Part shown: positions 44,513 through 53,986 of the stretch, piece after piece
How positions within the stretch are numbered: position 1 is the first letter of the stretch
Layout: every line of letters starts with the position of its first letter
Source of the DNA: Glaciihabitans sp.
GTDB taxonomy: Bacteria > Actinomycetota > Actinomycetes > Actinomycetales > Microbacteriaceae
Assembly (NCBI GenBank): GCA_025464095.1
Contig: JAODMF010000014.1
Location: 1-64,000 of the forward strand
Length of the DNA: 64,000 bases
Reading direction: 5' to 3'
Position numbers and translations under genes: made by a program
The notes under the pieces: model-generated
What the model was told of the DNA's origin: nothing
The model's input: only the letters and a program-made list of their open reading frames with translations
Databases searched by the model: none

Positions 44513-45988
44513 ATGTCTGCCCCCTTCTCTACCGCCACCGGCGCCGCGATTCGCGTGCGTTTCTGCCCCTCGCCCACCGGGACGCCGCACGTCGGGCTCA
44601 TCCGAACGGCCCTGTTCAACTGGGCGTATGCGCGGCACACAGGGGGCAAGCTCATCTTCCGTATCGAAGACACGGATGCGGAGCGCGACTCCGAGGAGAG
44701 CTACCTGCAGCTGCTCGATGCGCTTCGCTGGCTGCACATCGACTGGGACGAGGGCATCGATATCGGGGGGCCACACGCGCCATACCGGCAGTCCCAGCGC
44801 ACCGACATCTACCTCGACATCATCGAGCGGCTAAAGGCATCCGGCCAGCTCTACGAAAGCTACGTCACTCCCGAGGAAATGGAAGCGCGCAACGTTGCGC
44901 TCGGCCGTGATCCCAAGCAGGGCTACGACAACTTCGAGCGCGACCTCACCGTCGACGAGCGCGCCGCCTTCCGCGCCCAGGGTCGCCTGCCCGCGCTGCG
45001 CCTGCGCGTTCCGGACGAGGATCTGAGCTTCGACGACCTCGTCCGCGGCGAGATTACCTTTCCGGCAGGGTCATTCAGCGACTTCGTCGTCGTTCGGCCG
45101 AACGGGGCGCCGCTGTACACGTTCGTGAACCCCGTTGACGACGCGCTCATGGGCGTAACGCATGTTCTGCGCGGCGAAGACCTGCTCTCGAGTACGCCGC
45201 GGCAGATCGCGCTGTACCTGGCGCTGATCGAGATCGGACTGATCGATGTCATCCCGCGCTTCGGCCACCTGCCGTACGTGATGGGCGAGGGCAACAAGAA
45301 GCTCTCCAAGCGCGATCCGGAGTCGAACCTGTTCCACCACCGTGACCGCGGATTCATCCCCGAGGGCCTCGTCAACTACCTGGCCCTGCTCGGCTGGTCG
45401 CTGACGCACGATCGGGACGTCTTCTCCATCGAGGAGATGGTCGACGCGTTCGACGTCCAGGACGTGAACCCGAATCCAGCCCGGTTCGACCTGAAGAAGG
45501 CCGAGTCGATCAACGGCGACCACATCCGACTTCTGGAGGTCGACGATTTCGCCTCCCGGATGCTGCCCTATCTCGGCACCCTCATCCAGTCGCCGGAGCA
45601 GGTCCAGTTGCTGCACCGGGCCGCCCCGCTGGTACAGGAGCGGATGCAGTTGCTGGGCGAAGCGCCCGCCCTGCTCGCCTTCCTGTTTACTCCGGATGAC
45701 GCCCTCGAGTTCGACGCGGATGCCCTGCCCAAACCGGACGCGGCCCCGATTCTCGACGCGGCGATCGCGGCGCTCGGCGAGCTCGATGACTGGACACCGG
45801 AATCGATCGAGTCGGTGCTGCGGGTCGCCCTGATCGACCAGATGGAACTCAAACCGCGACTGGCTTTCGGCCCCCTCCGCACCGCGATCTCGGGAAAACG
45901 CATCAGCCCGCCGCTCTTTGAGTCCATGGAACTGCTCGGCAAAGAGTCGACGCTTTCGCGCCTTGCTCGGCTGCGCGCGCACCTGTAG
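44513..45988 (+). CDS. gltX: Glutamyl-tRNA synthetase
   Basis: A 491-residue class I synthetase. The HIGH-type motif is [10 protein letters not shown] near residues 21-30, and the KMSKS-type motif is KLSKRDP near 264. The glutamate site residues [14 protein letters not shown] are in place. The C-terminal anticodon domain begins around residue 330. The ATG at 44513 was chosen because translation upstream crosses the palindrome and the transporter gene in another frame. Its placement upstream of tRNA-Gln is suggestive, since many actinobacteria make Gln-tRNA by charging tRNA-Gln with glutamate (GatCAB pathway). Confidence 0.97.
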   Translation: MSAPFSTATGAAIRVRFCPSPTGTPHVGLIRTALFNWAYARHTGGKLIFRIEDTDAERDSEESYLQLLDALRWLHIDWDEGIDIGGPHAPYRQSQRTDIYLDIIERLKASGQLYESYVTPEEMEARNVALGRDPKQGYDNFERDLTVDERAAFRAQGRLPALRLRVPDEDLSFDDLVRGEITFPAGSFSDFVVVRPNGAPLYTFVNPVDDALMGVTHVLRGEDLLSSTPRQIALYLALIEIGLIDVIPRFGHLPYVMGEGNKKLSKRDPESNLFHHRDRGFIPEGLVNYLALLGWSLTHDRDVFSIEEMVDAFDVQDVNPNPARFDLKKAESINGDHIRLLEVDDFASRMLPYLGTLIQSPEQVQLLHRAAPLVQERMQLLGEAPALLAFLFTPDDALEFDADALPKPDAAPILDAAIAALGELDDWTPESIESVLRVALIDQMELKPRLAFGPLRTAISGKRISPPLFESMELLGKESTLSRLARLRAHL

Positions 45989-46102
45989 GCCCGCGCCGAC
46001 TAGCAGTGGGAGGCACATTGATACCGGTGTTCGCTTCTCCGTTTGTCGGCCCGCGCAGGGTACGTTAGAGTAACTAGTCGGCCCGGTTTCGGCTTGGTGC
46101 TG

Positions 46103-46174
46103 TGGGGTATGGTGTAATTGGCAACACGGAAGATTCTGATTCTTTTGTTCTTGGTTCGAGTCCAGGTACCCCAG
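46103..46174 (+). tRNA. tRNA-Gln (CTG)
   Basis: The acceptor TGGGGTA (46103-46109) pairs with TACCCCA (46167-46173), followed by discriminator G without an encoded CCA. The anticodon loop ttctgat gives CTG. The T arm is cttgg-ttcgagt-ccagg. The gene is followed by decayed coding sequence and a laterally acquired-looking sugar island. Confidence 0.95.
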
Positions 46175-46195
46175 CTGTAATTGCTGGTCAGAGGC

Positions 46196-46214
46196 CGTTT
46201 ATTCAAAGTAAACG
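46196..46214. promoter_or_regulatory. Inverted repeat downstream of tRNA-Gln
   Basis: CGTTTA (46196-46201) and TAAACG (46209-46214) form a perfect 6-bp inverted repeat with a 7-base spacer. It resembles an operator or the core of an old recombination site. No bound protein can be suggested. Confidence 0.3.
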
Positions 46215-46237
46215 ATCCTCACTAGAGCGGTGTGCGC

Positions 46238-46579
46238 GTGAATTCCGCCTCAGGCTCCGCGCGAGCACCTCGTGGTCAACGCAAGAAAGCCCCGCTCAAC
46301 CCGAGTGAACAATCGGTCCCCATTGAGTTCCGAATGCGCGCTGTTGCGCTCGTTCGGGCCGGTATCGATCACGACCGCGGCCGTCGAGTTGGGGCTTGAG
46401 GTCGTGCTCTGCTTTCTTGGACTCAGTATCGCTAGACCCAAGCAGTTGATATTCGCCGCGGCACGCACCTCGTCGGCTACCTCCTGCGCATCGAGCCTGA
46501 GGGAAACTCCCTTCGAGCGAAATACAGTATGGTTGGGTCGCCGTTCATCGTGAAGCATCTCTTTGCTCGCATTGCTTAG
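46238..46579 (+). pseudogene. Decayed gene next to tRNA-Gln
   Basis: One frame reads as protein-like over about 110 codons from GTG 46238 to TAG 46577-46579 but is broken by TGA at 46397-46399 and TAG at 46433-46435. The first part (NPSEQSVPIEFRMRAVALVRAG) is Arg/Lys-rich and helical; the last (VDIRRGTHLVGYLLRIEPEG then SPFIVKHLFARIA) looks like an ordinary protein C-terminus. I do not recognise the family. The rest of the 615-bp gap (46580-46789) shows no gene. Such debris beside a tRNA is typical of past integration events. Confidence 0.4.
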
Positions 46580-46789
46580 GTGCCAGTGCACGTGCTGCAA
46601 CGGAATTCCTTCCCCGTTCCGGGGACAGAGCAACGGGATCTAGACGGGTCAATCAATGGCGATCATCAGCACGCTGTGCGCTGCGGCGGTACGCCCCGAC
46701 AGACGCCGACTGCGGCGTCGCGGCGCTCTAAATTCGATATCTCCGGCCTACCGCAGAGACGCGGTTGCCATGGGATTCGCGGGAACCAA

Positions 46790-49231
46790 GTGACCACCGC
46801 GAATTCTTCGGCTGGCCTCGAGGCCGATGATTCACACCTTCGACTGTTCTGGTCGCGACCTGCCCGGGCCTGGGAGGAAGCGATTCCCATCGGCAACGGA
46901 CGGATCGCCGCAATGGTCTTCGGCGGCGCCTCCGAAGCGCGCTGGCAGGTCAACGACGCAACGGTGTGGTCGGGCGACCCCGCAGGACCGGCGCGCGAGC
47001 TTGAGACAGTACGGGAAGCAGGGGCGGGGCCGGAACGGCTTGCACAGGTCCGAGCGGCAATCGACGCGGGCGATCTGCGTGAAGCCGAGCGCCTTCTCCT
47101 CACCTTCGAGGGGCGGTACTCGCAGGAGTTTCTGCCCTTCATCGATCTCGGCATGCGCATCACGTCGGGCCATGGCGACGCGAGCTACGACGGGAGGACG
47201 CTGGATCTCGACCACGCGGTTGTCGAAGAGAGTTTCCGCCTCGGTGGCGCGCTGGTCCACCGACGAAGTTGGTCGTCTTTTCCCGCCGGCGTGCTCTGCA
47301 TCGATCTGGACTCTACCGAGGCGATCGACCTGGAGCTCTCGCTGGACTCTCCGCTGCGGATCGCTCGCCGCTTCGAGAACGTGGATGGATGGGGCATTGA
47401 GCTCGACGTTCCCGTCGATGGCGCCCCGATCCATGAGGATGTCGTCGATGAGCCGCACGTCTACCTGCCTTCCGGCACGGCGACGCCGGAGGGCTACGAC
47501 CCGGTCGCGGTTGCTCGAGTCGCTGTCTCGAGCGACGGGCGCGTTACCGCTCGCAACGGCATCCTCGCGATCGACGGTGCCAGGCGGCTCTTCATCGTCA
47601 TTGCCAGCGACACGCAAGCTGGCTCATGGTGGAACGATGGCGGACCGGTCTCTCGCGATGGTCTCGCCGACAGGGCGATGCAGCGTGCTAGACGCGCCGT
47701 CGACCGCGGGGCGGACACCATACTCGAGGAACACCGCCTGGATGCCGAGAAGGTGCGTGGGGGAACCCGACTCGACATCGGCGGCCACCGCTCCGGCACC
47801 TGGGACGTCGAATCCGAGGTGCTGAGAGGTGACAACGACGCGCTCACCGCGACGGTTCTCGCGGAGTATGGGCGTTACCTTCTCGCGTCGTCATCCCGCG
47901 ATGGGTCGCCGCCCGCCAACCTGCAGGGGCAGTGGAATTCCAACATCCGTCCGCCATGGTCATCGAATTACACCCTCAATATCAACACCCAGATGAACTA
48001 CTGGCCCGCAGAAGTCACCGGCCTGACGGAGTGCGTGCCGCCCCTGATTGATCTGATCCGAACCATCGCGCGACAGGGCGAGGCTGTCGCCAGGGAGCTC
48101 TATGGAGCACGCGGCTGGGTGGCGCATCACAACACCGATATCTGGGGCTGGGCCCTTCCGGTGGGGATGGGGCACGGCAACCCCAGTTGGGCAATCTGGA
48201 TGGCCGGTGGCACTTGGCTGGCCCATCACCTGTGGGATCACTACGACTTCACTCGCGACCTCGACTACCTCGCCAATGCGGCCTGGCCCCTCCTTCGCGG
48301 TGCCGCAGAGTTCGGTCTCGACTGGCTCATTGACGGACCGAGCGGCCAGCTGCGAACCATCCCGTCAACTTCGCCGGAGAACTTGTTCCGCGGAGCGGAC
48401 GGACATCCGGAATCACTTGGTGAGTCGTCTGCAATGGATATTGCTCTTCTCCGTTCGCTGTTCGAACGATGCCTGCTCGCGCTCGCCGCGCTCGAACTCG
48501 ACGATCCGATTGCGAACCGGCTCTGCTCTGCGCTCGCCAGGATGCCGCAGCCACTTCTTACCTCGGACGGCCGAATCCGCGAGTGGGGGAGCGACGAAAC
48601 CGAAGTCGATCCGAGCCATCGACACCTGTCGGCGGTCGTCGCCCTGTTCCCCCTCGATCTGATTACGCCAGAGGGCACGCCGGAATTGGCGGAAGCCGCC
48701 GGGCGCTATCTCGACGTCCGTGGGCCCGGTGCGATGGGCTGGTCCTGGGCCTGGAAGATGGCGCTCAGGGCACGCCTCGGTGATGGCGAAATCGCGCGAG
48801 AACTGTTCATCGAGGCGACACACGCGTTCGATCGCGATCCGAGCCGACTTGCGCCGCTCGACGGTTCGGAGTGGGGAGGGCTTCTGCCCAATCTGTTCAG
48901 CACCCATCCGCCATTCCAGATCGACGGCAACATGGGATTCAGCGCCGCGCTCGCCGAAATGATTCTGCAAAGCCATGCAGGACGTGTGCACCTGCTGCCC
49001 GCGCTTCCCCGCGGCTGGCCGACAGGAAGCGCGATCGGTCTCCGCGCGCGCGGTGGATTCTCCGTCGACGTGAGCTGGGTGGACGGGCGACTTGTCAGCG
49101 CGATGATCACCAACCTCCGACCGGATGTCGCGCGCACCACGATCGTCGTCGACGGCGTCGAACGCGACATCAAACTCGCCGCTGGAGAAACTCGAAGCCT
49201 GAGTGTGCTTCCGGCCAACCGGAATGGATGA
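46790..49231 (+). CDS. GH95 glycoside hydrolase 1 (alpha-L-fucosidase/galactosidase family)
   Basis: An 813-residue enzyme of glycoside hydrolase family 95. The N-terminal beta-sandwich begins at LRLFWSRPARAWEEAIPIGNGRIAAMVFGG (cited in part: PIGNGRIAAMVFGG), a linker leads to the (alpha/alpha)6 catalytic barrel, and a beta C-terminal domain ends it. Key residues can be placed: N397 and N399 in NINTQMNYW, the acid E530 in TSPEN and D712 in QIDGNMGF. GH95 inverts alpha-1,2-L-fucosides or alpha-L-galactosides, as in xyloglucan and milk or mucin glycans. No signal peptide is present, so it acts on imported oligosaccharides. The GTG start has a gggaa site; no ATG is available. Confidence 0.9.
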   Translation: MTTANSSAGLEADDSHLRLFWSRPARAWEEAIPIGNGRIAAMVFGGASEARWQVNDATVWSGDPAGPARELETVREAGAGPERLAQVRAAIDAGDLREAERLLLTFEGRYSQEFLPFIDLGMRITSGHGDASYDGRTLDLDHAVVEESFRLGGALVHRRSWSSFPAGVLCIDLDSTEAIDLELSLDSPLRIARRFENVDGWGIELDVPVDGAPIHEDVVDEPHVYLPSGTATPEGYDPVAVARVAVSSDGRVTARNGILAIDGARRLFIVIASDTQAGSWWNDGGPVSRDGLADRAMQRARRAVDRGADTILEEHRLDAEKVRGGTRLDIGGHRSGTWDVESEVLRGDNDALTATVLAEYGRYLLASSSRDGSPPANLQGQWNSNIRPPWSSNYTLNINTQMNYWPAEVTGLTECVPPLIDLIRTIARQGEAVARELYGARGWVAHHNTDIWGWALPVGMGHGNPSWAIWMAGGTWLAHHLWDHYDFTRDLDYLANAAWPLLRGAAEFGLDWLIDGPSGQLRTIPSTSPENLFRGADGHPESLGESSAMDIALLRSLFERCLLALAALELDDPIANRLCSALARMPQPLLTSDGRIREWGSDETEVDPSHRHLSAVVALFPLDLITPEGTPELAEAAGRYLDVRGPGAMGWSWAWKMALRARLGDGEIARELFIEATHAFDRDPSRLAPLDGSEWGGLLPNLFSTHPPFQIDGNMGFSAALAEMILQSHAGRVHLLPALPRGWPTGSAIGLRARGGFSVDVSWVDGRLVSAMITNLRPDVARTTIVVDGVERDIKLAAGETRSLSVLPANRNG

Positions 49232-49234
49232 ACA

Positions 49235-50455
49235 ATGACTCGAACCAATACCGACATTCCCATCGAGGTGCTCGCCGAATCCGTCGACGGTGCGGTCGAA
49301 CTCGAGTGGTTCGATGATGGATTCTCGCCTCGCCGATTACCGAGCTGGACCCGGGAGCGCCAGCCCGAGGTCGGCATCCAGAGGATTGCCGGGGCGACGG
49401 TTGGTGTGCGTTTGCGCTTGCGCACGTCTGCGCGATTTCTCACCTTCGACTTCCTCTTCGCGAGGGCGGGGGACACCGTGACCGGCCGTCCTCGGCAGTC
49501 CGTGCAGCTTGCCGTTGAGATAGACGGCTCGATAGTCGACAGGCACGAGCTCGACGCGGGCATTCTCCATCTCGACTATCCGCACGGCACAACCGATGTC
49601 GACGGTGCGCCTTCGCGGGTCACCTTTTCGCTCGGTGGAGATGGCGAGACAGTGCGCGAGGTGGACGTCTGGCTGCCCCACACGTCAGAGACCGTGATTC
49701 GTGGCGGATCCGCGGATGCGCCGGTCGTGGCCCGTGCGCCTCTCCAGGGGCCGCGGTGGATTCATCACGGCAGTTCGATCAGCCACTGCCAGGAAGCCGA
49801 TGGACCGCTCGGCCCGTGGCCGCAACAAGCCTCGCGAGCGCTGGGGATCCCCGTCACCAACCTCGGCTTCGCGGGAAATGCGCTTCTCGATCCGTTCGTT
49901 GCGCAAACTATTGCCGGCCTCGCCGCCGACGTCATCACCCTGAAGCTCGGCATCAACGTCGTCAATCTCGACGGGATGAGAACTCGCACTTTTGGACCAG
50001 CGGCACACGGCTTTCTCGATCTGATCCGGCAGGGCCACCCTCAGACTCCGCTGGTCGTCATCTCGGCGATCACCAGCCCATATTTCGAGAACACTCCCGG
50101 CCCATCCCGGGAGCGCACGCCGGGCCGTTACGGCGGCACTCCCCGGGAGGAGCTGCCAGGCGACGGTTCGTTGACGATCGCACGCACGCGGGAGTCGCTC
50201 GAGCGAGTAGTGGCCTCCAGGTCGGATGACCCCAACCTCTATTTCCTGGATGGCCGCAGGCTCCTCGGCCCCGGCGATGCCGAGCGCCTCTACGACGACC
50301 TGCACCCCGATCAGGCCGGGTACGACCTGATGGCAGGGAGGTTCGTCGACCTGGCGCAAGACGGCAACACCGCGCTTGGTCGTGCGTTTAGTGGGCTTCT
50401 GAATGGAGCAGGTTACGCCGCACCGACCGTTGATTCTCGGATGGCGAGAGAGTAG
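49235..50455 (+). CDS. SGNH/GDSL-type hydrolase, probable carbohydrate esterase
   Basis: A 406-residue hydrolase. Residues 1-165 form a beta-sandwich with no catalytic motif, as in CE2-like two-domain esterases. The SGNH domain follows: block I is HHGSSISHC with nucleophile Ser181, the Gly block is GFAGNALLD, the Asn block is KLGINVVN, and block V is DDLHPDQAGY with the Asp-His pair. It starts 3 bp after the GH95 stop codon, so they are co-translated. Removal of acetyl groups from decorated oligosaccharides would complement the glycosidase. The end overlaps the converging lacI-type gene by 43 bp. No signal peptide is seen. Confidence 0.85.
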   Translation: MTRTNTDIPIEVLAESVDGAVELEWFDDGFSPRRLPSWTRERQPEVGIQRIAGATVGVRLRLRTSARFLTFDFLFARAGDTVTGRPRQSVQLAVEIDGSIVDRHELDAGILHLDYPHGTTDVDGAPSRVTFSLGGDGETVREVDVWLPHTSETVIRGGSADAPVVARAPLQGPRWIHHGSSISHCQEADGPLGPWPQQASRALGIPVTNLGFAGNALLDPFVAQTIAGLAADVITLKLGINVVNLDGMRTRTFGPAAHGFLDLIRQGHPQTPLVVISAITSPYFENTPGPSRERTPGRYGGTPREELPGDGSLTIARTRESLERVVASRSDDPNLYFLDGRRLLGPGDAERLYDDLHPDQAGYDLMAGRFVDLAQDGNTALGRAFSGLLNGAGYAAPTVDSRMARE

Positions 50456-51441
50456 CCAGACACAATCTCCTCCCGCGCACCACGGGCGCCGCCTTCCTCG
50501 ATCCGCCGCTGGAGGAGGCCGACCGCGGCTCGGGCGAGCTCGTCACGTCCCGGTGCGACGCTGGTCAGCGACGGGAATGAGAAGCGAGCGTCTTCCGTGT
50601 CGTCGAAACCGGCTATTGCGACGTCGCCGGGAACCTTCAGGCCTGCCGAGAGCAGAGTGCGGAGAGCCCCGATGGCCAGCGCGTCGTTACAGCAGAACAC
50701 CGCGTCGAATGGCACCCCTGAGTCCAAAAGTGCCCGCATGGAGGACGCTCCGCTGTGCCGTTCCCACTCGCTGTCGAAGATCACCAGGTCGTGCCGGTAC
50801 GCGATACCGGCCGACTCAAGCGCGTTCCGATAACCTCGCAGCCGGAGGGCAGCCGCACCGAAATCGGTGTCCGGTTCCGCACCGATAAAAGCAACCTGTG
50901 TGCGGCCGAGGGAAATCAGATGCTGCACGGCGGCCCGTGCGCCCTCCAGGTTTGGAAGAGTGACGTGGTCGAACTGGCTATCCAGGATTCGGTCCCCGAG
51001 AAGAACGATCGGAAACTCAATATTCTGTGCGGTCAGGATGTCGGCATCAATCGACTTGGGGATGTAGAGTACGCCGTCGACCAGCTGCGATTGGGTGCCA
51101 CCGAGGACCGCGAGCTCCCTCTCGGGGTTGCCGTCAGTGGTCTCAACGAACACCGTCAATCCCGCGTCGCGAGCCGCGCTAATCACCGATTGAGCCAACT
51201 CTGCAAAGTACGGCTGGCGCAAGTCCGGTATGGCAAGTGCGATCATTCCCGTGCTGCCATTGCGAAGGTTGCGTGCCGTGATGTTGGGGTGGTAATCGAG
51301 CTGTTTGATCGCATCGAGTACGCGCGCTCGGGTCTCCTCTCGAATGCCGGCATAGCCGCGAAGAAGTCGCGAGACGGTTTGGTGTGACACGCCAGCCACT
51401 TTCGCAACGTCATAGATTGTCGACGCCTTGGTGGATGCCAC
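50413..51441 (-). CDS. LacI family transcriptional regulator 1
   Basis: A 342-residue repressor: a LacI helix-turn-helix with hinge at residues 8-60 (TIYDVAKVAGVSHQTVSRLLRG) and a periplasmic-binding-protein-like effector domain with AFIGAEPDTDFG and VPGDVAIAGFDDTE near the ends. The GTG start at 51441 has a good aggaga site. Divergent transcription from the ABC importer and the operators between them make it the local sugar regulator. It may also control the GH95-esterase pair, although no copy of the operator was noticed upstream of 46790. Confidence 0.92.
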   Translation of the reverse strand: MASTKASTIYDVAKVAGVSHQTVSRLLRGYAGIREETRARVLDAIKQLDYHPNITARNLRNGSTGMIALAIPDLRQPYFAELAQSVISAARDAGLTVFVETTDGNPERELAVLGGTQSQLVDGVLYIPKSIDADILTAQNIEFPIVLLGDRILDSQFDHVTLPNLEGARAAVQHLISLGRTQVAFIGAEPDTDFGAAALRLRGYRNALESAGIAYRHDLVIFDSEWERHSGASSMRALLDSGVPFDAVFCCNDALAIGALRTLLSAGLKVPGDVAIAGFDDTEDARFSFPSLTSVAPGRDELARAAVGLLQRRIEEGGARGAREEIVSGYSLAIRESTVGAA

Positions 51442-51492
51442 GGATTCTCCTGTTCCGGCTCGTGTTGACTTGCCCCGATCGCACCCGAAGAG

Positions 51493-51562
51493 TTTATCGA
51501 TAAAAAAAGCGACCATCGCCAAGAAAAGATTATTTGTCGAACTCGGACTTTATCGATAACAT
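51493..51562. promoter_or_regulatory. Two LacI-type operators in a divergent promoter
   Basis: TTTATCGATAAA (51493-51504) is a perfect palindrome with the central CG usual for LacI-family sites; TTTATCGATAAC (51549-51560) is a near copy 56 bp away. The second covers the -10 of a promoter toward the ABC operon: TTGTCG (51534-51539), 17-bp spacer, TAACAT (51557-51562). The first overlaps a -10-like GATAAA for the regulator gene on the other strand (TTGGCG, 18-bp spacer). Confidence 0.75.
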
Positions 51563-51569
51563 CGCCTGA

Positions 51570-51626
51570 CGCACCATTCACTCACGTACGCACCATTGCC
51601 TCACTTCCGTACCATTCACTCATTGG
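51570..51626. repeat. Three 19-bp imperfect tandem repeats
   Basis: Units at 51570-51588, 51589-51607 and 51608-51626 share the core ACCATTSMCTCA (such as cgcaccattcactcacgta). They occupy the presumed 5' leader of the ABC operon between promoter and start codon. They may be remnants of slippage or binding sites. Confidence 0.85.
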
Positions 51627-51661
51627 CGAGCCGGATCCGGAGCGCCCAACCAGGAGACACA

Positions 51662-52978
51662 ATGAAGTTCTCAAAAACAACAGCGCTAGTTGCCGCGGCC
51701 GCGGCCGCGGCATCGCTCACGCTCGCCGGCTGCTCGGCCGGCTCTACATCGAGCGGATCGCAGATCGCTGCGGACGCGAAGCAGACCATCAACGTATGGG
51801 GGTGGGCAGGAGCACCCGGCAAAGACGTGATGGCAGGCGTGATCTCCGGTTTTGAAAAAGCCAACCCATCGATCACGGTCAAATTCACCGAGATCGCCAG
51901 CCTCGACTACAAGAACAAAGCCACCCTGGCGCTCAGCTCTAAGGACTCGATCGACGTAGTCGGGGTCTCGCCGAGTGCGTGGGCCGCCGACAATGCGAGC
52001 TACCTCCTCCCCGTCTCCAAATGGCCAAACGGTGCTGCGCTGGTGTCCAAGTACCAGCCTCAGACGATCGATCAGATGAAGAAGCTCTTTCCTGACGACG
52101 AGATTCGTGCCGTACCGTTCGGCTCCAGCGGCTCTGTGGTCGGTTTCTACAACGCAGACTTGCTGAAGAAGGCGGGGCTCAGCACACCGCCGAAGACCTG
52201 GGCCGACTTCAAGACGCTTGCGGATTCGCTCAAGGGAACCGGGATAGTCCCTGCGGTCATGCCAAGCGACAGTTGGTTCCAGGATGAATTCCTGACCACC
52301 CTGGTGGGTCAGACGGACCCCTCCTTCTGGAACAACATCCGCTATAACAAGGGCTCATTCGACACGAAGTCCTACATCGACGCACTAGCCAAGTACAAGA
52401 GTCTGTACGACGACGGGTTATTCGATAAGAGCACCCTTGATCTGCCCTACTCCGATGCGATGGCTCTTTTCGATCAGGGAAAGGCGGCGGTCGTCTTCAA
52501 CGGATCGTGGGAGGCAGGACGACTCCTCGCGAGTTACCGCGCGGCGAACAAGGTCCAACCCAGTGACGTTGGAGCGATGGGCGTTCCCGCCGACTCCGCC
52601 GACCAGGTTTCGGCTCGCTCGTTCCTCGACGTGACCTACGCGATCCCGGTTGCATCCACGCATCAGGCGGCGGCGGAGAAGTTCATCGAATACACCACGG
52701 CTGGGGCCGGTGTAGACGCTTGGGCATCGAGTCTCGGCTTCATCCCCGCGGAGAAGGATTGGAAGCTCCCGTCAGACCTGCTGACAACCGATGTTGAGAC
52801 GAGCGGTTACGCCACGTTGCAGACGTTGATCGGCTCCCCGTCGAGTGACCGCAACAACCTGAGCAACCTGTCTGCCCAGGTCGGAACGTACATCCTGCAG
52901 GTGGTAAACGGCACGATGACCCCTGAGGCCGCAGCAAAGCAGGCCGAAGCAGATCACCAAAGCGGTAAGTACAACTAG
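51662..52978 (+). CDS. Sugar ABC transporter substrate-binding lipoprotein
   Basis: A 438-residue solute-binding protein of the carbohydrate uptake (CUT1) type. It has a lipoprotein signal: KFSKTTALVAAAAAAASL then the lipobox L-A-G-C with Cys around residue 24. The mature part has family features such as TINVWGWAGAPGKDVM, FEKANPSITVKFTEI and the later GKAAVVFNGSWEAG. It would deliver oligosaccharides to the two permeases encoded next to it. The neighbouring GH95 enzymes suggest fucose- or galactose-containing ligands. The ATG has an aggagacac site. Confidence 0.93.
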   Translation: MKFSKTTALVAAAAAAASLTLAGCSAGSTSSGSQIAADAKQTINVWGWAGAPGKDVMAGVISGFEKANPSITVKFTEIASLDYKNKATLALSSKDSIDVVGVSPSAWAADNASYLLPVSKWPNGAALVSKYQPQTIDQMKKLFPDDEIRAVPFGSSGSVVGFYNADLLKKAGLSTPPKTWADFKTLADSLKGTGIVPAVMPSDSWFQDEFLTTLVGQTDPSFWNNIRYNKGSFDTKSYIDALAKYKSLYDDGLFDKSTLDLPYSDAMALFDQGKAAVVFNGSWEAGRLLASYRAANKVQPSDVGAMGVPADSADQVSARSFLDVTYAIPVASTHQAAAEKFIEYTTAGAGVDAWASSLGFIPAEKDWKLPSDLLTTDVETSGYATLQTLIGSPSSDRNNLSNLSAQVGTYILQVVNGTMTPEAAAKQAEADHQSGKYN

Positions 52979-53062
52979 TCCAACCAGTGTGAGGGTGGGC
53001 CGCCGGTCTCGACGGCGGTCCACATGCTCAATTTATCCAGCACGGCATTAGCAGGGAGAACC

Positions 53063-53986
53063 ATGACCATTCGAGAGCAACCGCGACCGGTCCTCAAACG
53101 CCGCACGTCTCGGCGATCGGACTGGAAAGTGGCTCTTGTCTTCTTGCTCCCGTTGTTCGTGATGTACGGGATCTACTACCTGTACAGCATCGGCTTCCTC
53201 GCGTCGACGAGTACTACAAAGGTCTCGGTGACGTTCTTCAACTCGATCGACGTTGGATGGCGAAACTATGTGCAGCTGTTAACCGATCCAGTTTTTATTC
53301 GCTCAATGGTCAACAACGTTCTGTTCGCGTGCATCAGCATCGTTGCGGCACTGACTGTCGCATTCTTCATCGCGACCGCTCTCGCGACAGGAGTCCGGGC
53401 GAAGCGATTGTTCTACCTGATTTTCCTGTTGCCGGCACTGATGCCACTCTCGCTCGTCGCCACGATTTTTGGGTCAATGCTCACGGAACGGACCGGCGTT
53501 CTGAACGAAACGCTCCGGGCCATCGGCCTTGGGGCGCTGGCGCAACCATGGTTGACACAGCCCGGACTCGCCTTCGCGGTCGTTGCGGTGATTTTCTGCT
53601 ATCTCATCGGCCTGCCGATCATGTACTACACGGCTGACCTTTCGGCACTGCCGACAGAGTCACTCGAAGCGGCACTGCTGGACGGCGCAGGAACTTTCCG
53701 GATCATGCGCTCCATCATCTATCCCATGATGCGTGGCACCCACATCACCATCGTCCTTTCCTTGCTCTTAGGTTCATTCCGATCCCTCGAAGTGGTGCTC
53801 TTCTCAACGCGGGGCGGGCCGGGCCAATCGACCGAGATCGTCGGAACTTACATCTACGGCTTTGCTACGTCCGGGGGCCCGACGATTGGTTTCGTCTCGG
53901 CGGTTTCGATCATCGTGCTTGTGATCGCACTGGTGCTATCGATCGCCCAGATGGTCATCACTCGGCCGCGAAAGGACATGCGATGA
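53063..53986 (+). CDS. Sugar ABC transporter permease 1
   Basis: A 307-residue MalF/UgpA-type inner-membrane permease with six helices and the cytoplasmic EAA loop (SLEAALLDGAGTFRIMRSIIYPMM, cited in part as EAALLDGAGTFR) that contacts the ATPase. The ATG at 53063 follows ggagaacc; an ATG 39 bp earlier has a poor context. It is 84 bp after the binding protein and overlaps the second permease by 4 bp. No ATP-binding subunit is encoded in the operon, so it must use a shared MsmK/UgpC-like ATPase from elsewhere, as many actinobacterial sugar importers do. Confidence 0.93.
   Translation: MTIREQPRPVLKRRTSRRSDWKVALVFLLPLFVMYGIYYLYSIGFLASTSTTKVSVTFFNSIDVGWRNYVQLLTDPVFIRSMVNNVLFACISIVAALTVAFFIATALATGVRAKRLFYLIFLLPALMPLSLVATIFGSMLTERTGVLNETLRAIGLGALAQPWLTQPGLAFAVVAVIFCYLIGLPIMYYTADLSALPTESLEAALLDGAGTFRIMRSIIYPMMRGTHITIVLSLLLGSFRSLEVVLFSTRGGPGQSTEIVGTYIYGFATSGGPTIGFVSAVSIIVLVIALVLSIAQMVITRPRKDMR

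Noticed and set aside
46103-46174. attB/attR duplication of the tRNA-Gln 3' end
   Set aside because: I looked for a repeated 3' segment near 57400-57500 and did not see one; a computed search would be needed.
46250-46633. Antisense 127-codon frame next to tRNA-Gln
   Set aside because: No motif and no start context; the + strand debris reads more like protein, although both are weak.
51570-51626. Repeat cluster as a CRISPR array
   Set aside because: Repeats are contiguous, imperfect and without spacers; no cas genes are present. The same applies to the repeats at 31198 and 37902.
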